Assembly (NCBI RefSeq): GCF_039525035.1
Contig: NZ_BAAAHE010000002.1
Coordinates: 43,718 to 107,717 of the forward strand
From: Sporichthya brevicatena
GTDB lineage: Bacteria; Actinomycetota; Actinomycetes; Sporichthyales; Sporichthyaceae
Direction: 5' to 3'
Length of the DNA: 64,000 nucleotides
In this document: in pieces, positions 36,845 to 46,152 of the stretch
How positions within the stretch are numbered: the stretch's first letter is position 1
Layout: each line of letters begins with the position of its first letter
Made by a program: the position numbers and the translations under genes
The notes under the pieces: model-generated
Databases searched by the model: none
What the model saw: only the letters and a program-made list of their open reading frames with translations
Told to the model about the DNA's origin: nothing

Positions 36845-38081
36845 GGTCGTCTCCTGTCTGGTCGTTCCCGTCGGGGGCCGGCCCCACCACACCTGCCGCC
36901 ACCAGGGCGGCGATCTCGGCGTCACTTCGGCCGAGCCCCCGCAGGATCGCGACGGTGTGGCTGCCGACGTCAGGGATCGGATCCATGCGGTGGGTCCACC
37001 CCGTCGCGACGGGAGGGGGCAGCAGGGACCGGATCGGGCCGACGGGCGAGTCCACCGCGCGCCAGCGGTCGCGTGCCTCGTGCTGAGCGTGGACGAGGAG
37101 CTCCTCCGGATAGTTCACCCGGCCGCAGGCGATCCCCGCCGCGTCGAGCAGCTTCACCGCCTGATCCAGCGTCAGCTCGCGCAGCACGTTGGCGCAGACC
37201 TCGGTGACCTCGCCGCGATGAGCCGTGCGTGCCGAGCTGGTGGCGAACCGTGGGTCGGCGACCAGGTCCGGTCGCCCCAGCACCTGGGTCGCCAGGCGTG
37301 ACCACTCCCGGTCGTTCTGGACCGCCACCACGACCTGGCGGCCGTCGACGGTCGGGAAGGCCTCGTACGGCGAGAGCGAGGGGTGACTGACCCCGTTGGG
37401 AACGTGCCGGCGACCGCTGCCCTGCGTGAAGTAGATGCTGTAACCCATCCACTCGGAGATCGCGTCGAAGAGGCTGACCGAAATGGCCCGGCCCTCGCCG
37501 GTCCGCTCGCGTTGGTAGAGCGCGGCGAGGATGCTGCTGAACGCGTAGATACCGGCGCTGAGGTCGGCGATCGGGATGCCCGGCTTGGCGGGACGGTCCG
37601 CCCAGCCGGTCGTCGCGATCGAAGCGCTCTCGGCCTGCACTACCAGGTCGTACGCGCGCCGCTCGCCGTACGGACCACCTTCGCCGTAGCCCGAGACGTC
37701 GCACGCGATCAAGGAGGGATACCGCTCCACGAGTTGCGCCGCCGAGAGGCCGAGCTTCGCCGCACCGCCCGGCGCCAGGTTCTGCACCACGACGTCGGCG
37801 CCGGCGATCAGGTCCTCAAGAATCGCCCGCCCCTCGGTCGCCGCGAAGTCCAGCGCCAGCGACTCCTTGTTGCGGTTGATCCAAACGAAGTGAGAGCCCA
37901 TTCCGGCCACCTCGTCGTCGTAGTCGCGCGCGAAGTCGCCGCCGCCCACCCGTTCCACCTTGATCACGCGGGCACCGAGGTCACCGAGGTGGCGCGTCGC
38001 GAACGGCGCGCTCACCGCCTGCTCGATGGCGACGACGACGATGCCGTCGAGGGGACCGGAACGGCCCTCGTCACATGTCAA
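36831..38081 (-). CDS. CaiB/BaiF-family CoA-transferase
   Basis: 416 aa class III CoA-transferase: moves CoA between acyl groups. GARVIKVERVGGGDFARDYD (about 35-54), NRNKESLALDF and the catalytic Asp145 in RRAYDLVVQAES. It lacks the His/Asp/Glu spacing of the racemase at 4621, so it is called a transferase. 11-bp overlap with the upstream SDR stop and 14-bp overlap with the dehydrogenase start show tight coupling. Confidence 0.92.
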   Translation of the reverse strand: MTCDEGRSGPLDGIVVVAIEQAVSAPFATRHLGDLGARVIKVERVGGGDFARDYDDEVAGMGSHFVWINRNKESLALDFAATEGRAILEDLIAGADVVVQNLAPGGAAKLGLSAAQLVERYPSLIACDVSGYGEGGPYGERRAYDLVVQAESASIATTGWADRPAKPGIPIADLSAGIYAFSSILAALYQRERTGEGRAISVSLFDAISEWMGYSIYFTQGSGRRHVPNGVSHPSLSPYEAFPTVDGRQVVVAVQNDREWSRLATQVLGRPDLVADPRFATSSARTAHRGEVTEVCANVLRELTLDQAVKLLDAAGIACGRVNYPEELLVHAQHEARDRWRAVDSPVGPIRSLLPPPVATGWTHRMDPIPDVGSHTVAILRGLGRSDAEIAALVAAGVVGPAPDGNDQTGDDRGSR

Positions 38082-38898
38082 AACCGCCGCCGCAGAGCAA
38101 CGTCTGCCCGCTGACGTAGTCGGATTCCGGGAGGCAGAGGAGGTAGACCGCGCCCGCAGCCTCCTCCGGTGTGCCGCCGCGACCCAGCGGGATCATCTGC
38201 TCCAGTGCGGAGACGAGGGCGGGACTCATCCCGACCGCGATCTCGCGTCCGTCGACGTCGATCGTGGCGCCGTCGGTCGCCGCGGCGGTGAGGCGGGTCT
38301 TGATGAAACCGAACGCCACGGTGTTGACCGTAACGTTGTACCGGCCCCATTCCTTGGCCATGGTCTTCGTCAGCCCGAGGACACCGGCCTTGGCCGCCGA
38401 GTAGTTCGCCTGGCAGGCGTTGCCTCCCGTACCCGCGAGCGAGGAGATGTTGACGACCTTGCGGCAGCGGACCGGGTCCCCGGCGGCCTTCTCCGCCTTC
38501 GCGGCCGCCGCGATCACGGGCTGCGCCGCGCGCAGGATGCGGAACGGCGCCTTGAGGTGCACGTCGAGGATCGCGTCCCACTGCTCGTCGGTCATCTTCT
38601 GGATGACCGAGTCCCAGGTGTAGCCGGCGTTGTTGACCAGAATGTCGACGCCGCCGAACTCGTCCACCGCGGTCGAGACGAACCGCTCGGCGAAGCCGTC
38701 GGTGGTGACGCTCCCGGCACAGGCCACCGCTCGGCCGCCCGCCTCTTCGATCGCGGCGACCGTCTCCTTGGCGGGCGCGTCGTCGAGGTCGTTGACGACC
38801 ACGGCGGCGCCGTCCGCAGCCAGCTTGAGCGCGATCTCGCGGCCGATGCCGCGGCCAGAACCGGTGACCAGGGCGACCCGGCCGTCCAACTTGCCCAT
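38071..38898 (-). CDS. SDR-family 3-hydroxyacyl-CoA dehydrogenase-like
   Basis: 275 aa. TGSGRGIG (13-20), NNAGYTWDS, catalytic Ser in NISSLAGTGG and NYSAAKAGVLGLTKTMAKEW. The length and GYTWDSVIQKMTDEQWD region resemble the hydroxyacyl-CoA dehydrogenase half of 17-beta-HSD4/FabG-type proteins used for steroid or branched acyl-CoAs. Lies 28 bp after the MaoC gene, so MaoC hydratase plus SDR would complete hydration and oxidation. Confidence 0.9.
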   Translation of the reverse strand: MGKLDGRVALVTGSGRGIGREIALKLAADGAAVVVNDLDDAPAKETVAAIEEAGGRAVACAGSVTTDGFAERFVSTAVDEFGGVDILVNNAGYTWDSVIQKMTDEQWDAILDVHLKAPFRILRAAQPVIAAAAKAEKAAGDPVRCRKVVNISSLAGTGGNACQANYSAAKAGVLGLTKTMAKEWGRYNVTVNTVAFGFIKTRLTAAATDGATIDVDGREIAVGMSPALVSALEQMIPLGRGGTPEEAAGAVYLLCLPESDYVSGQTLLCGGGFDM

Positions 38899-38926
38899 GG
38901 GAATCTCCAGAAGAAGTGAGGGATAA

Positions 38927-39340
38927 TCAGGCGAGCGCGACGACAGCGCTGCCCGCGAGGGTCGTCGTGCCGTCGGGGAGAGCGGCGATCAGCTCAAGAG
39001 TCGCGCGGCGTTCTCCGTCGACCTCTTCGATGGCGACCACTTTCGCCGTGCAGGTCGGCTCGGCCTCCACGGGAGTGATCGCGGCGAACCGCACTCCGTA
39101 GGAACGGAGTCGTTCCTGCGGTGCGATGTCGGTGAGCAGCCGGGCCAGGTAGGCCATCGAGAGCATGCCGTGGGCGAAGACGTCGTCCATGCCGGCTGAC
39201 TTCGCGATCAGGTGATCCAGGTGGATCGGGTTGGTGTCCCCGGAGGCACCGGCGAACAGGGCCAGGGTCGTGCGGGAGATCGGGGGGATGCGCAGGGCCG
39301 GCAACTCGGTGCCGACGCTCGCGTCGTCGAGAACGGTCAT
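38927..39340 (-). CDS. MaoC-like dehydratase subunit (hydratase-2 motif)
   Basis: 137 aa hot-dog protein with the (R)-hydratase signature FAGASGDTNPIHLDHLIAKS (about 29-48) and VFAHGMLSMAYL. Overlaps the neighbouring MaoC-N gene by 4 bp (ATGA). The pair is organised like two-subunit hydratases such as HadAB or ChsH1/ChsH2, with this subunit supplying the catalytic Asp/His. Confidence 0.9.
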   Translation of the reverse strand: MTVLDDASVGTELPALRIPPISRTTLALFAGASGDTNPIHLDHLIAKSAGMDDVFAHGMLSMAYLARLLTDIAPQERLRSYGVRFAAITPVEAEPTCTAKVVAIEEVDGERRATLELIAALPDGTTTLAGSAVVALA

Positions 39341-39795
39341 GCCGCCACCTCCGGGTGCCGAACGACGAGCGTGAGGGTCAGGTCGGCGACCAGCGAGCCG
39401 GACTCGTCGGTGACCGCGGTCTTCTTCACGACGAACTCCAGGGCGCCGCCGCGCTTGGTGTAGACCTCGGCGATGGTCGAGGTCGCGGTCAGGCGCTCGC
39501 CCGCGTACGCCATGCGGTGGTAGGAGAAGTCCTGCCCGCCGTGCAGCACGTATCGCAGGTCGATGCCGAGATCGAGTCCCCATTGAAAGGCGTTCGGCAG
39601 CTCCTGCTCGATCGCGAACAGGAAGGTCGGGGGGACCGGCAGGTCCCGATGACCGGCGTTCTTCGCTGCGTCCAGGTCGGAGTAGACCGGGTCGAGCTGG
39701 CCGGTCGCGCGTGCGAACGCGACCAAGCGGCCCCGTTCGATGTCCATGCTCACTGGTTCGAGGACCGTCCCGATTGCGGCCGGATCGACACCCAT
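39337..39795 (-). CDS. MaoC-N-domain (FAS1-type) dehydratase subunit
   Basis: 152 aa hot-dog subunit lacking the hydratase-2 Asp/His motif: VSMDIERGRLVAFARATGQL (15-34), then AGHRDLPVPPTFLFAIEQEL. It resembles MaoC_dehydrat_N proteins, which pair with a catalytic subunit; the next gene is that subunit. Its ATG overlaps the thiolase TAA (TAATG). Confidence 0.88.
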   Translation of the reverse strand: MGVDPAAIGTVLEPVSMDIERGRLVAFARATGQLDPVYSDLDAAKNAGHRDLPVPPTFLFAIEQELPNAFQWGLDLGIDLRYVLHGGQDFSYHRMAYAGERLTATSTIAEVYTKRGGALEFVVKKTAVTDESGSLVADLTLTLVVRHPEVAA

Positions 39796-40976
39796 TACGC
39801 CACCTTCTGGTAGAGGGTCACGACCGCGGCACCGCCGAGGCCGATGTTGTGTTGGAGCGCGTGCTCGAGGTCGTCGACCTGACGTCGACCGGCTTCTCCG
39901 CGCAGTTGCCAGACCAGCTCGGCACACTGAGCGAGCCCCGTCGCGCCGAGGGGGTGGCCCTTGGACAGCAGCCCGCCGGACGGATTGGTGACGACTCTTC
40001 CGCCGTAGGTGTTGTCACCCTCGAGAATGAACTTCTCCGCGGTGCCCTCGGGCGTCAGGCGGAGGGCTTCGTAGGTGAGGAGTTCATTGACCGTGAAGCA
40101 GTCGTGCAGTTCGACGACTCGGATGTCCTCGGGGGAGACCCCGGCCTTCTCGTAGACCTGATCAGCGGCCTTGCGAGCCATGTCGTAGCCGGCCAGCCGC
40201 ATCATGTCGGTGGAGAAGCTGGACGGCAGATCTGTGGTCATCGACTGGGCCGCGATCGTCACGTCTGCACGCACGCCGTGCCGTGCCGCGAACGCCGGCG
40301 AGCACAGGACCGCCGCGGCCGCGCCGCAGGTCGGCGGGCAGCAGTGCAGACGGGTCAGTGGCCCGTACATGTGCGGAGCGTTCATGACGTCATCCACGGT
40401 GATCGGGTCGCGGAAGACCGAGTACGGGTTGTGGGCGGCGTGGGCCCGGGCCTTGACGGCAATCCGGGCGAGGGTGTCGTCGGCCAGGCCGTACTTCTCG
40501 CGGTAGGCCTCGCCGGCGCCGCCGAAGTACTTGAGCGCCATCGGCGCATCGCTCGGCGGGCGCAGTCGGTCCGTGGTCTCGTCGAAGCGGCCGAGCGGGC
40601 TCGGTCGGTCGTCCCAGTGGGACGTGAGGGCACCTCGCTGCATCTGTTCGAACCCCAGCGCGAGCACGCATTCGGCGGCGCCGGACTCGACGGCCTGGCG
40701 GGCCAACCAGAGCGCGGACGAGCCCGTGGCGCAGTTGTTGTTGACGTTCACCACGGGGATCCCGGTCAGCCCGACGTCGTAGAGCGCGTGCTGACCGCAG
40801 GTGGAGTCGCCGTACACGTAGCCGACGTAGGCCTGCTGGATCGCGGTGTAGTCCAGGCCGGCGTCGGCAAGGGCGGATCGGACCGCCTTCCCGGCCATCA
40901 CGGGGTAACTCTCGACTCTGCTGGGCGTGGCGAAGGGGACCATTCCCACTCCGGAAACGCGCGCTCCGTCAGACAA
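39795..40976 (-). CDS. Thiolase / lipid-transfer-protein-type acetyl-CoA acyltransferase
   Basis: 393 aa SCP-x-type thiolase. Nucleophilic Cys in VNNNCATGSSALWLARQAVE (about 77-96), ELHDCFTVNELL and the closing SKGHPLGATGLAQCAEL. These ketosteroid-type thiolases (Ltp) often cleave branched or steroid side chains, sometimes with a DUF35 partner that is not seen here. First gene of the leftward operon, reading away from the palindrome at 40991-41039. Confidence 0.93.
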   Translation of the reverse strand: MSDGARVSGVGMVPFATPSRVESYPVMAGKAVRSALADAGLDYTAIQQAYVGYVYGDSTCGQHALYDVGLTGIPVVNVNNNCATGSSALWLARQAVESGAAECVLALGFEQMQRGALTSHWDDRPSPLGRFDETTDRLRPPSDAPMALKYFGGAGEAYREKYGLADDTLARIAVKARAHAAHNPYSVFRDPITVDDVMNAPHMYGPLTRLHCCPPTCGAAAAVLCSPAFAARHGVRADVTIAAQSMTTDLPSSFSTDMMRLAGYDMARKAADQVYEKAGVSPEDIRVVELHDCFTVNELLTYEALRLTPEGTAEKFILEGDNTYGGRVVTNPSGGLLSKGHPLGATGLAQCAELVWQLRGEAGRRQVDDLEHALQHNIGLGGAAVVTLYQKVA

Positions 40977-40990
40977 TCTCGGCCTCCGGT

Positions 40991-41039
40991 ACTAGCGGTG
41001 ATTCAGTTACAGTGCCACACTAACTGAATCTTGACTAGT
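40991..41039. promoter_or_regulatory. 49-bp nested palindromic operator between divergent operons
   Basis: ACTAG-N4-GATTCAGTTA-N11-TAACTGAATC-N4-CTAGT. The inner (41000-41030) and outer (40991-41039) inverted repeats share one centre at 41015, with perfect 10-bp and 5-bp arms. It occupies nearly the middle of the 98-bp gap between thiolase and alcohol dehydrogenase. The pseudo-dimeric TetR at 43815 is the obvious candidate ligand (inference). Confidence 0.8.
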
Positions 41040-41074
41040 AGCGATCTGGTTGTGGCTCGGAGGGAAGAGGACGG

Positions 41075-42181
41075 ATGAAGACGAAGGCAGCGGTGCTCTG
41101 GGGGCTGGGTCAGAAGTGGGAGGTGGAGGAGGTCGAGCTCGACCCACCGAAGCGCGGTGAGGTGCTCGTTCGACTCGCAGCCAGCGGGTTGTGCCACTCC
41201 GACGAGCACCTGGTCACCGGTGACATCCCGATTCAGTTCCCGGTGCTCGGGGGGCACGAGGGAGCGGGAGTCGTGGTCGAGGTCGGAGAGGGAGTCGTCG
41301 AGGTCGAGGTCGGCGATCACGTGGTGCTGAGTTTCCTGCCGACCTGCGGTCGGTGCTCGTACTGCGCGCGAGGGATGACGAATCTCTGCGACCAAGGCGC
41401 CTCAGTCCTGCTGGGCCCGCAGCTCGACGGCACCTACCGGTTCCACGCGCGCGGCCAGGACGTCGGGCAGATGTGTCTGCTCGGAACCTTCACCGAGCAC
41501 ACCGTCGTCCCGGTCGGTTCCGTCGTCAAGATCGACAAGGACATCCCGCTGGTCAATGCTGCCCTTGTCGGTTGTGGCGTGACGACGGGCTTCGGCACCA
41601 TGGTGCGGACCGGTGAGGTCAAACCTGGGGACACCGTCGTGGTGGCGGGGATCGGTGGCATCGGGATCAACGCGGTGCAGGGCGCCCGCATCGGCGGCGC
41701 GCGGCACATCGTCGCGATCGACCCGGTGGAGCTCAAACGGGAGAAAGCACAGGAGTTCGGCGCGACTCACGTCGCCGCCAGCATCGACGACGCGTGGCCC
41801 GTCGTGGCGGAACTGACGCGAGGGCAGCTTGCGGACGTCTGCGTCCTCACCATGGATGTCGCCGAGGGCGACGTCATCGCGCCCGCACTCGCCCTCGTCG
41901 GCAAGCGGGGCAAGGTCGTCGTCACCGCCATCGGGAACCCGGCCCAGATGGACGTGAAGACCAACCTCTTCGAGCTGACGTTGTACGAGAAGCAGATCCG
42001 GGGTTCGCTGTTCGGCTCCTCGAACGCGCAGCACGACGTTCCGCGGCTCCTGGAGATGTACCGGAGTGGGGTGCTCAAGCTCGACGAGCTGATCACCACG
42101 ACCTACTCGCTGGACGAGGTCAATCAGGGCTACGACGACATGAAGTCGGGCCGTAACCTCCGCGGCGTCATTGTTTTCTGA
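41075..42181 (+). CDS. NDMA-type zinc-dependent alcohol dehydrogenase
   Basis: 368 aa MDR enzyme. Catalytic zinc: Cys in SGLCHSDEH (about 38-46) and His in GGHEGAG. Structural zinc cluster CGRCSYCARGMTNLCDQG (about 91-108). Cofactor motif GIGGIGINAVQ (about 192-202). Actinobacterial members keep NAD(H) tightly bound and recycle it with an electron acceptor such as mycofactocin (NDMA in vitro). Leading gene of the rightward operon with a CoA ligase. Confidence 0.92.
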   Translation: MKTKAAVLWGLGQKWEVEEVELDPPKRGEVLVRLAASGLCHSDEHLVTGDIPIQFPVLGGHEGAGVVVEVGEGVVEVEVGDHVVLSFLPTCGRCSYCARGMTNLCDQGASVLLGPQLDGTYRFHARGQDVGQMCLLGTFTEHTVVPVGSVVKIDKDIPLVNAALVGCGVTTGFGTMVRTGEVKPGDTVVVAGIGGIGINAVQGARIGGARHIVAIDPVELKREKAQEFGATHVAASIDDAWPVVAELTRGQLADVCVLTMDVAEGDVIAPALALVGKRGKVVVTAIGNPAQMDVKTNLFELTLYEKQIRGSLFGSSNAQHDVPRLLEMYRSGVLKLDELITTTYSLDEVNQGYDDMKSGRNLRGVIVF

Positions 42182-42209
42182 TCCGCACCTTCGGTGATTG
42201 GCGGTCACA

Positions 42210-43757
42210 ATGAACATCACGCAGCATCTGCAGCGCAATGCCCGGCACTCCCCGGACTGCGAGTCGACGATCTGTGGTGATCGGGTGCGGAACTGGGCCG
42301 AGACGCGAGAACGCGTCGCCCGTCTGGCGGGCGCACTGCGTTCGCTCGGCATCGGGTCGGGTGACCGGGTTGCGATCCTGTCGCTGAACTCCGACCGTTA
42401 CGTCGAGTACCTGTTCGCGGTGCCCTGGGCCGACGCGGTCATCACTCCCGTCAACATCCGCTGGAGTCCGGCGGAGATCGCCTACTCCTTGGTCGATTCC
42501 GGGACCGGCACGTTGTTCGTCGACGACGCCTTCGCCCCGATGGTTCCGGCGTTGCGCGAGCAGGTGCCGGGACTGCGCACCGTGGTGCACTGCGGTGACG
42601 GGCCGACTCCGGAGGGCGCGCTGGACTACGAACGGCTGATCGTCGAGCACGGCCCCGTCGAAGACGCTCGTCGGGCGGGGGACCAGCTGGCCGGGATCTT
42701 CTACACCGGCGGAACGACCGGGCATCCCAAGGGGGTGATGTTGTCGCACGCCAACCTGGTGATCTCCGCGATGGCGGCTGCCGCGGCCGGTGAGTTCCTC
42801 ACTCCGGGCGGTCGCACCCTCCACGCCGCGCCGATGTTCCATCTCGCCGACCTGTTCACCGTGCTGATCCGCAACATCCTCGGCGGCACCCACGTCACCG
42901 TGCCGTTCTTCGAGCCGGCTGCCGTTGCGCAGACGGTCGAGAAACACCAGGTGACCGACGTGCTGCTCGTGCCGACGATGATCCAGATGCTGCTCGACGC
43001 GCCCGGCGCCGCCGAGGCCGACCTCAGCAGCCTGCAGCGTCTGATCTACGGTGCCTCACCGATCAGTGACTCCTTGCTCTCCCGCGCCCAGGCGGCGCTG
43101 CCCGGTGTCCGATTCACCCAGGCGTACGGAATGACGGAGCTGGCTCCGTTGGCCACCTACCTGTGCGCCGAGGATCATGCCGATCCGGTGTTGCGCCGCT
43201 CCGCCGGTCGGGCCGGCCCGAACGTCGAGGTCCGGGTCGTCGACGCCGAGGACCAGGAGGTGGCGCCGGGCGTCGTGGGCGAGGTCGTGGTGCGGGGCGG
43301 CAATGTGATGCTCGGCTACTGGAACCGCCCCGCGGAGACGTCTGACGCGCTCCGCGGGGGCTGGATGCACACCGGAGACGGTGGGTACCTAAATGATCGC
43401 GGTTTCGTGTTCCTCGTCGACCGACTCAAGGACATGATCGTCAGCGGCGGAGAGAATGTGTATTCCGCCGAGGTGGAGAACGCTTTGGCGACACATCCCG
43501 CGGTGGCTCAGTGCGCCGTGATCGGGGTGCCGGACCCGGAGCTGGGGGAGCGGGTTCACGCCGTCGTGGTTCTGGTCCCCGGTGCGACCGCCACCCAGGA
43601 GGAGCTGCGGGCGCACTGCAAGGCACTCATCGCCGGCTACAAGGCTCCGCGCACCAGCGAGTTCGTCGATGCCATGCCGCTCTCCGGTGCAGGCAAGATT
43701 CTCAAGCGTGAGCTGCGGGCGAAGCACTGGCCCGAGGCAGGACGTGCCATCGGTTGA
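42210..43757 (+). CDS. Acyl-CoA synthetase (FadD-like, AMP-forming)
   Basis: 515 aa. Activates the carboxylic substrate as CoA thioester. ATP-binding P-loop FYTGGTTGHPKGVMLSHANL (about 167-186), QAYGMTELAPL (about 304-314), GWMHTGDGGYLNDRG, the hinge LVDRLKDMIVSGGENVYSAE and terminal SGAGKILKRELR with catalytic Lys. ATG at 42210 preferred to the upstream TTG. Product probably feeds the divergent operon. Confidence 0.94.
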   Translation: MNITQHLQRNARHSPDCESTICGDRVRNWAETRERVARLAGALRSLGIGSGDRVAILSLNSDRYVEYLFAVPWADAVITPVNIRWSPAEIAYSLVDSGTGTLFVDDAFAPMVPALREQVPGLRTVVHCGDGPTPEGALDYERLIVEHGPVEDARRAGDQLAGIFYTGGTTGHPKGVMLSHANLVISAMAAAAAGEFLTPGGRTLHAAPMFHLADLFTVLIRNILGGTHVTVPFFEPAAVAQTVEKHQVTDVLLVPTMIQMLLDAPGAAEADLSSLQRLIYGASPISDSLLSRAQAALPGVRFTQAYGMTELAPLATYLCAEDHADPVLRRSAGRAGPNVEVRVVDAEDQEVAPGVVGEVVVRGGNVMLGYWNRPAETSDALRGGWMHTGDGGYLNDRGFVFLVDRLKDMIVSGGENVYSAEVENALATHPAVAQCAVIGVPDPELGERVHAVVVLVPGATATQEELRAHCKALIAGYKAPRTSEFVDAMPLSGAGKILKRELRAKHWPEAGRAIG

Positions 43758-43814
43758 GTGGCGAGCAGTGTCCGATAATGACCGGGTCCGGGGCCGAGCG
43801 AAGGGAGGTGTCGT

Positions 43815-44990
43815 ATGGCGTCGCCCTCGGCGGGAGCGACTGCTCCTGATCGCAACACCAGGCCGCGCAATCGACGCGAGCTCCTGCGCACGGCAGCGGC
43901 CGAGTTGTTTGCCCAGCACGGTTACGCCAATGTGTCGATGGCCGACGTTGCCGCGGCGGTGAACGTCGGTACGTCGGCGGTCTACCATCACTATTCCGGC
44001 AAGGCCGAACTGTTGTACGACGCGATCGACGGTTCCTTGGAACGTGCGGCGTCCAGTCTGCCCTCGACTCCGGTGGGGGAGCTGTCGGAGGCCGCCGGCA
44101 TCCTGGCCGCGCTGATTCTCGACGACCGCGCGCTCGGGGTGCTGTGGCAACGGGAGTCCGGCAACCTGGGAAGCGCCGAACGAGCCCGCCTGGGGAAGAA
44201 GTTTCTGCACCTCAACACGTGGCTGGTCAACGAGCTCCGAGCCTTCCGGCCTGAACTGCCTGCCCATCAGATGGAGCTGCTCGCCGTGTGCGCGTTGCAG
44301 GCGATGACCAGTGTGGCCTTCCATCACCTGTCCCTGCCCCGTCGCCAGTACGAACGTCTCCTCGCCGACCTGGCAACCCGGGTGATGTCGATGGATCCGC
44401 CGCCCGCCGGCCCCAAGGCACGACCGCGGCGGGCCGCACCGGTCACAAGGGTGGACGAGATCATCGACGCCGGGATCAAGCTGTTCGCCCGGAAGGGCTA
44501 TGCCGACACGAGCATCGACGACATCGGTGCCGCCGTCGGCATCGCCGGTCCGACCATCTACAACCACTTCGCGAGCAAGCACGACATCCTCGTCGCGGCG
44601 CTGCTCCGCGGGCACGACCAACTGCAGGAGATTCTGCGGGCGGCGCGCGCCGAGGGCGTCGGTCCGGGGAACGTTCTACGCCGGCTCAGCGACGCCTATG
44701 TCGACCTGGCGTTGGATCAGACCGATCTGATCGGGGTGTTGAGCAGCGAGTCGGTGCACCTCGGTGACGAGGCGGCCAGCCGCCGGGTTCATGAGATCCA
44801 GCGTGCTTACATCCAGGACTGGGTGGCAATCGCTCGGGCCCACAATTCCACCGACTCGCCGACGGTGGCCCGGATTAAGGTGCAGGCAGCGCAGATGATG
44901 GCCAACGACGTCGCCCGCGCCTCCCGGCTGCGCCGAGTCCCCAATCTACGCACCACAGTCCGCGAAGCTGCCTGGCTCGTGCAGCAGTAG
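43815..44990 (+). CDS. Double TetR-family regulator (two TetR units in one chain)
   Basis: 391 aa containing two complete TetR modules. HTH 1 lies at about 21-65 (LLRTAAAELFAQHGYANVSM, then VGTSAVYHHYSGKAEL). HTH 2 lies at about 211-258 (IIDAGIKLFARKGYADTSID, then IAGPTIYNHFASKHDIL). Each is followed by a ligand-domain-like helical region. A single chain can thus form a pseudo-dimer able to bind a palindrome. Start ATG with GGGAGG upstream, 57 bp after the CoA ligase. Likely controls the divergent promoters at 40991-41039. Confidence 0.93.
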   Translation: MASPSAGATAPDRNTRPRNRRELLRTAAAELFAQHGYANVSMADVAAAVNVGTSAVYHHYSGKAELLYDAIDGSLERAASSLPSTPVGELSEAAGILAALILDDRALGVLWQRESGNLGSAERARLGKKFLHLNTWLVNELRAFRPELPAHQMELLAVCALQAMTSVAFHHLSLPRRQYERLLADLATRVMSMDPPPAGPKARPRRAAPVTRVDEIIDAGIKLFARKGYADTSIDDIGAAVGIAGPTIYNHFASKHDILVAALLRGHDQLQEILRAARAEGVGPGNVLRRLSDAYVDLALDQTDLIGVLSSESVHLGDEAASRRVHEIQRAYIQDWVAIARAHNSTDSPTVARIKVQAAQMMANDVARASRLRRVPNLRTTVREAAWLVQQ

Positions 44991-45042
44991 GGAGCGCATC
45001 GATGGGTACCGGCTCGGAAATGTGCTGCAGTAGGTTGCCGCG

Positions 45043-46152
45043 ATGAGCGAGTCGCAGACCGACGCGCAGATCGCGCAGGCTGTCGAGGCCGTCCGGATCC
45101 TGGGCCGGGACGGCTCCGAACCAGGTGAACTCATCGACGTCCTCATCGAGGAGTTGCAGCAGCGATTGCCCGCGCTCGACTCGGACCTCAGCGCGGCGTT
45201 CTCCGCCCTCGTCTCCATGTACTCACTGCAGGTCGAGCGGTCCGCGGCGGAACAACAGCGACGCAGCGAGACTCTCGCGCGGCTGCACGACGCGATGATC
45301 GCGTTGCGCCCGTTCGACTCTCCGCAGGAGCTGCTCGAACGCTCGACCATGGAGGCGTGTCACGCCTGTGGGTTCGACCGGGCCGTGCTGCTCCGCGTCG
45401 AGGGCTCGACGCTGGTTCCCGAGAGCGTCTACATCGAAGGCGACCCGACTCGCGCAGCCGAGCTGCTCGCGGCGAGCCGGGCAGCCCCCATGCCGCTCCA
45501 GATGGGAATCAACGAGACGGAGGCGCTGCGCCGCCGTCGCCCGCTGATGGTGCGGGACACCGCCAAGGACCCCGGCGTGCCGGAGATGGCCTTCGTCTAC
45601 GGGACCACGAGTTACGTCGCGGCGCCGATCATCCCGGAGGGCCGGGTGATCGGATTTCTGCATGCCGACTACTGCCACCACACGAGCCGGGTGGTCGACG
45701 AGTTCGATCGCGACGCCCTCTTCGCGTTCGCCGAGGGTTTCGGCTTCGCCTACGAGCGGGCGACGTTGCTGCACCGTCTCCGGGCGCAGGGCGCCGAGGT
45801 CCGAAGGCTGCTCTCCTCCGCCGAAGCGGTGGTTCGATCCCACGCCGAGGCGGAGTTGGAGCTGGTTCGCATGGGAGATGCCGGCCTTGCCTCGGCCCGC
45901 TCCACCGCCGGACTGATCGCCGCGCCCACGTCCCTCCAGGAAGTGCTTACCCGCCGCGAGTGCGAGGTGCTCCGCCTGCTCTCCGCCGGGCACAGTAACA
46001 GCACCATCGCCGAGCAGTTGGTCGTCTCGGAAGCGACGGTGAAGTCGCATGTGCAGCGGATTCTGCGGCGGTTGAACGTGCGCAATCGGATCGAGGCCGC
46101 GGCGGTCTACCACGGTCTGACCGGCGAGCGGAACGTGCGCGCGGCGCCCTAA
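45043..46152 (+). CDS. GAF-LuxR transcriptional regulator
   Basis: 369 aa. N-terminal helical region, a GAF-like sensor (about 80-245, HACGFDRAVLLRVEGSTLVP to VIGFLHADYCHHT), a coiled linker, and a C-terminal LuxR HTH (VLTRRECEVLRLLSAGHSNS, then VVSEATVKSHVQRILRRLNV, about 305-345). Small-molecule sensing is inferred. Its 3' end overlaps that of the convergent P450 gene by 4 bp. Confidence 0.9.
   Translation: MSESQTDAQIAQAVEAVRILGRDGSEPGELIDVLIEELQQRLPALDSDLSAAFSALVSMYSLQVERSAAEQQRRSETLARLHDAMIALRPFDSPQELLERSTMEACHACGFDRAVLLRVEGSTLVPESVYIEGDPTRAAELLAASRAAPMPLQMGINETEALRRRRPLMVRDTAKDPGVPEMAFVYGTTSYVAAPIIPEGRVIGFLHADYCHHTSRVVDEFDRDALFAFAEGFGFAYERATLLHRLRAQGAEVRRLLSSAEAVVRSHAEAELELVRMGDAGLASARSTAGLIAAPTSLQEVLTRRECEVLRLLSAGHSNSTIAEQLVVSEATVKSHVQRILRRLNVRNRIEAAAVYHGLTGERNVRAAP

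Noticed and set aside
40991..41039. KstR/KstR2 cholesterol-regulon operator
   Set aside because: The palindrome lacks the AACnAGAAC or CAAG-CTTG cores that I associate with those regulators.
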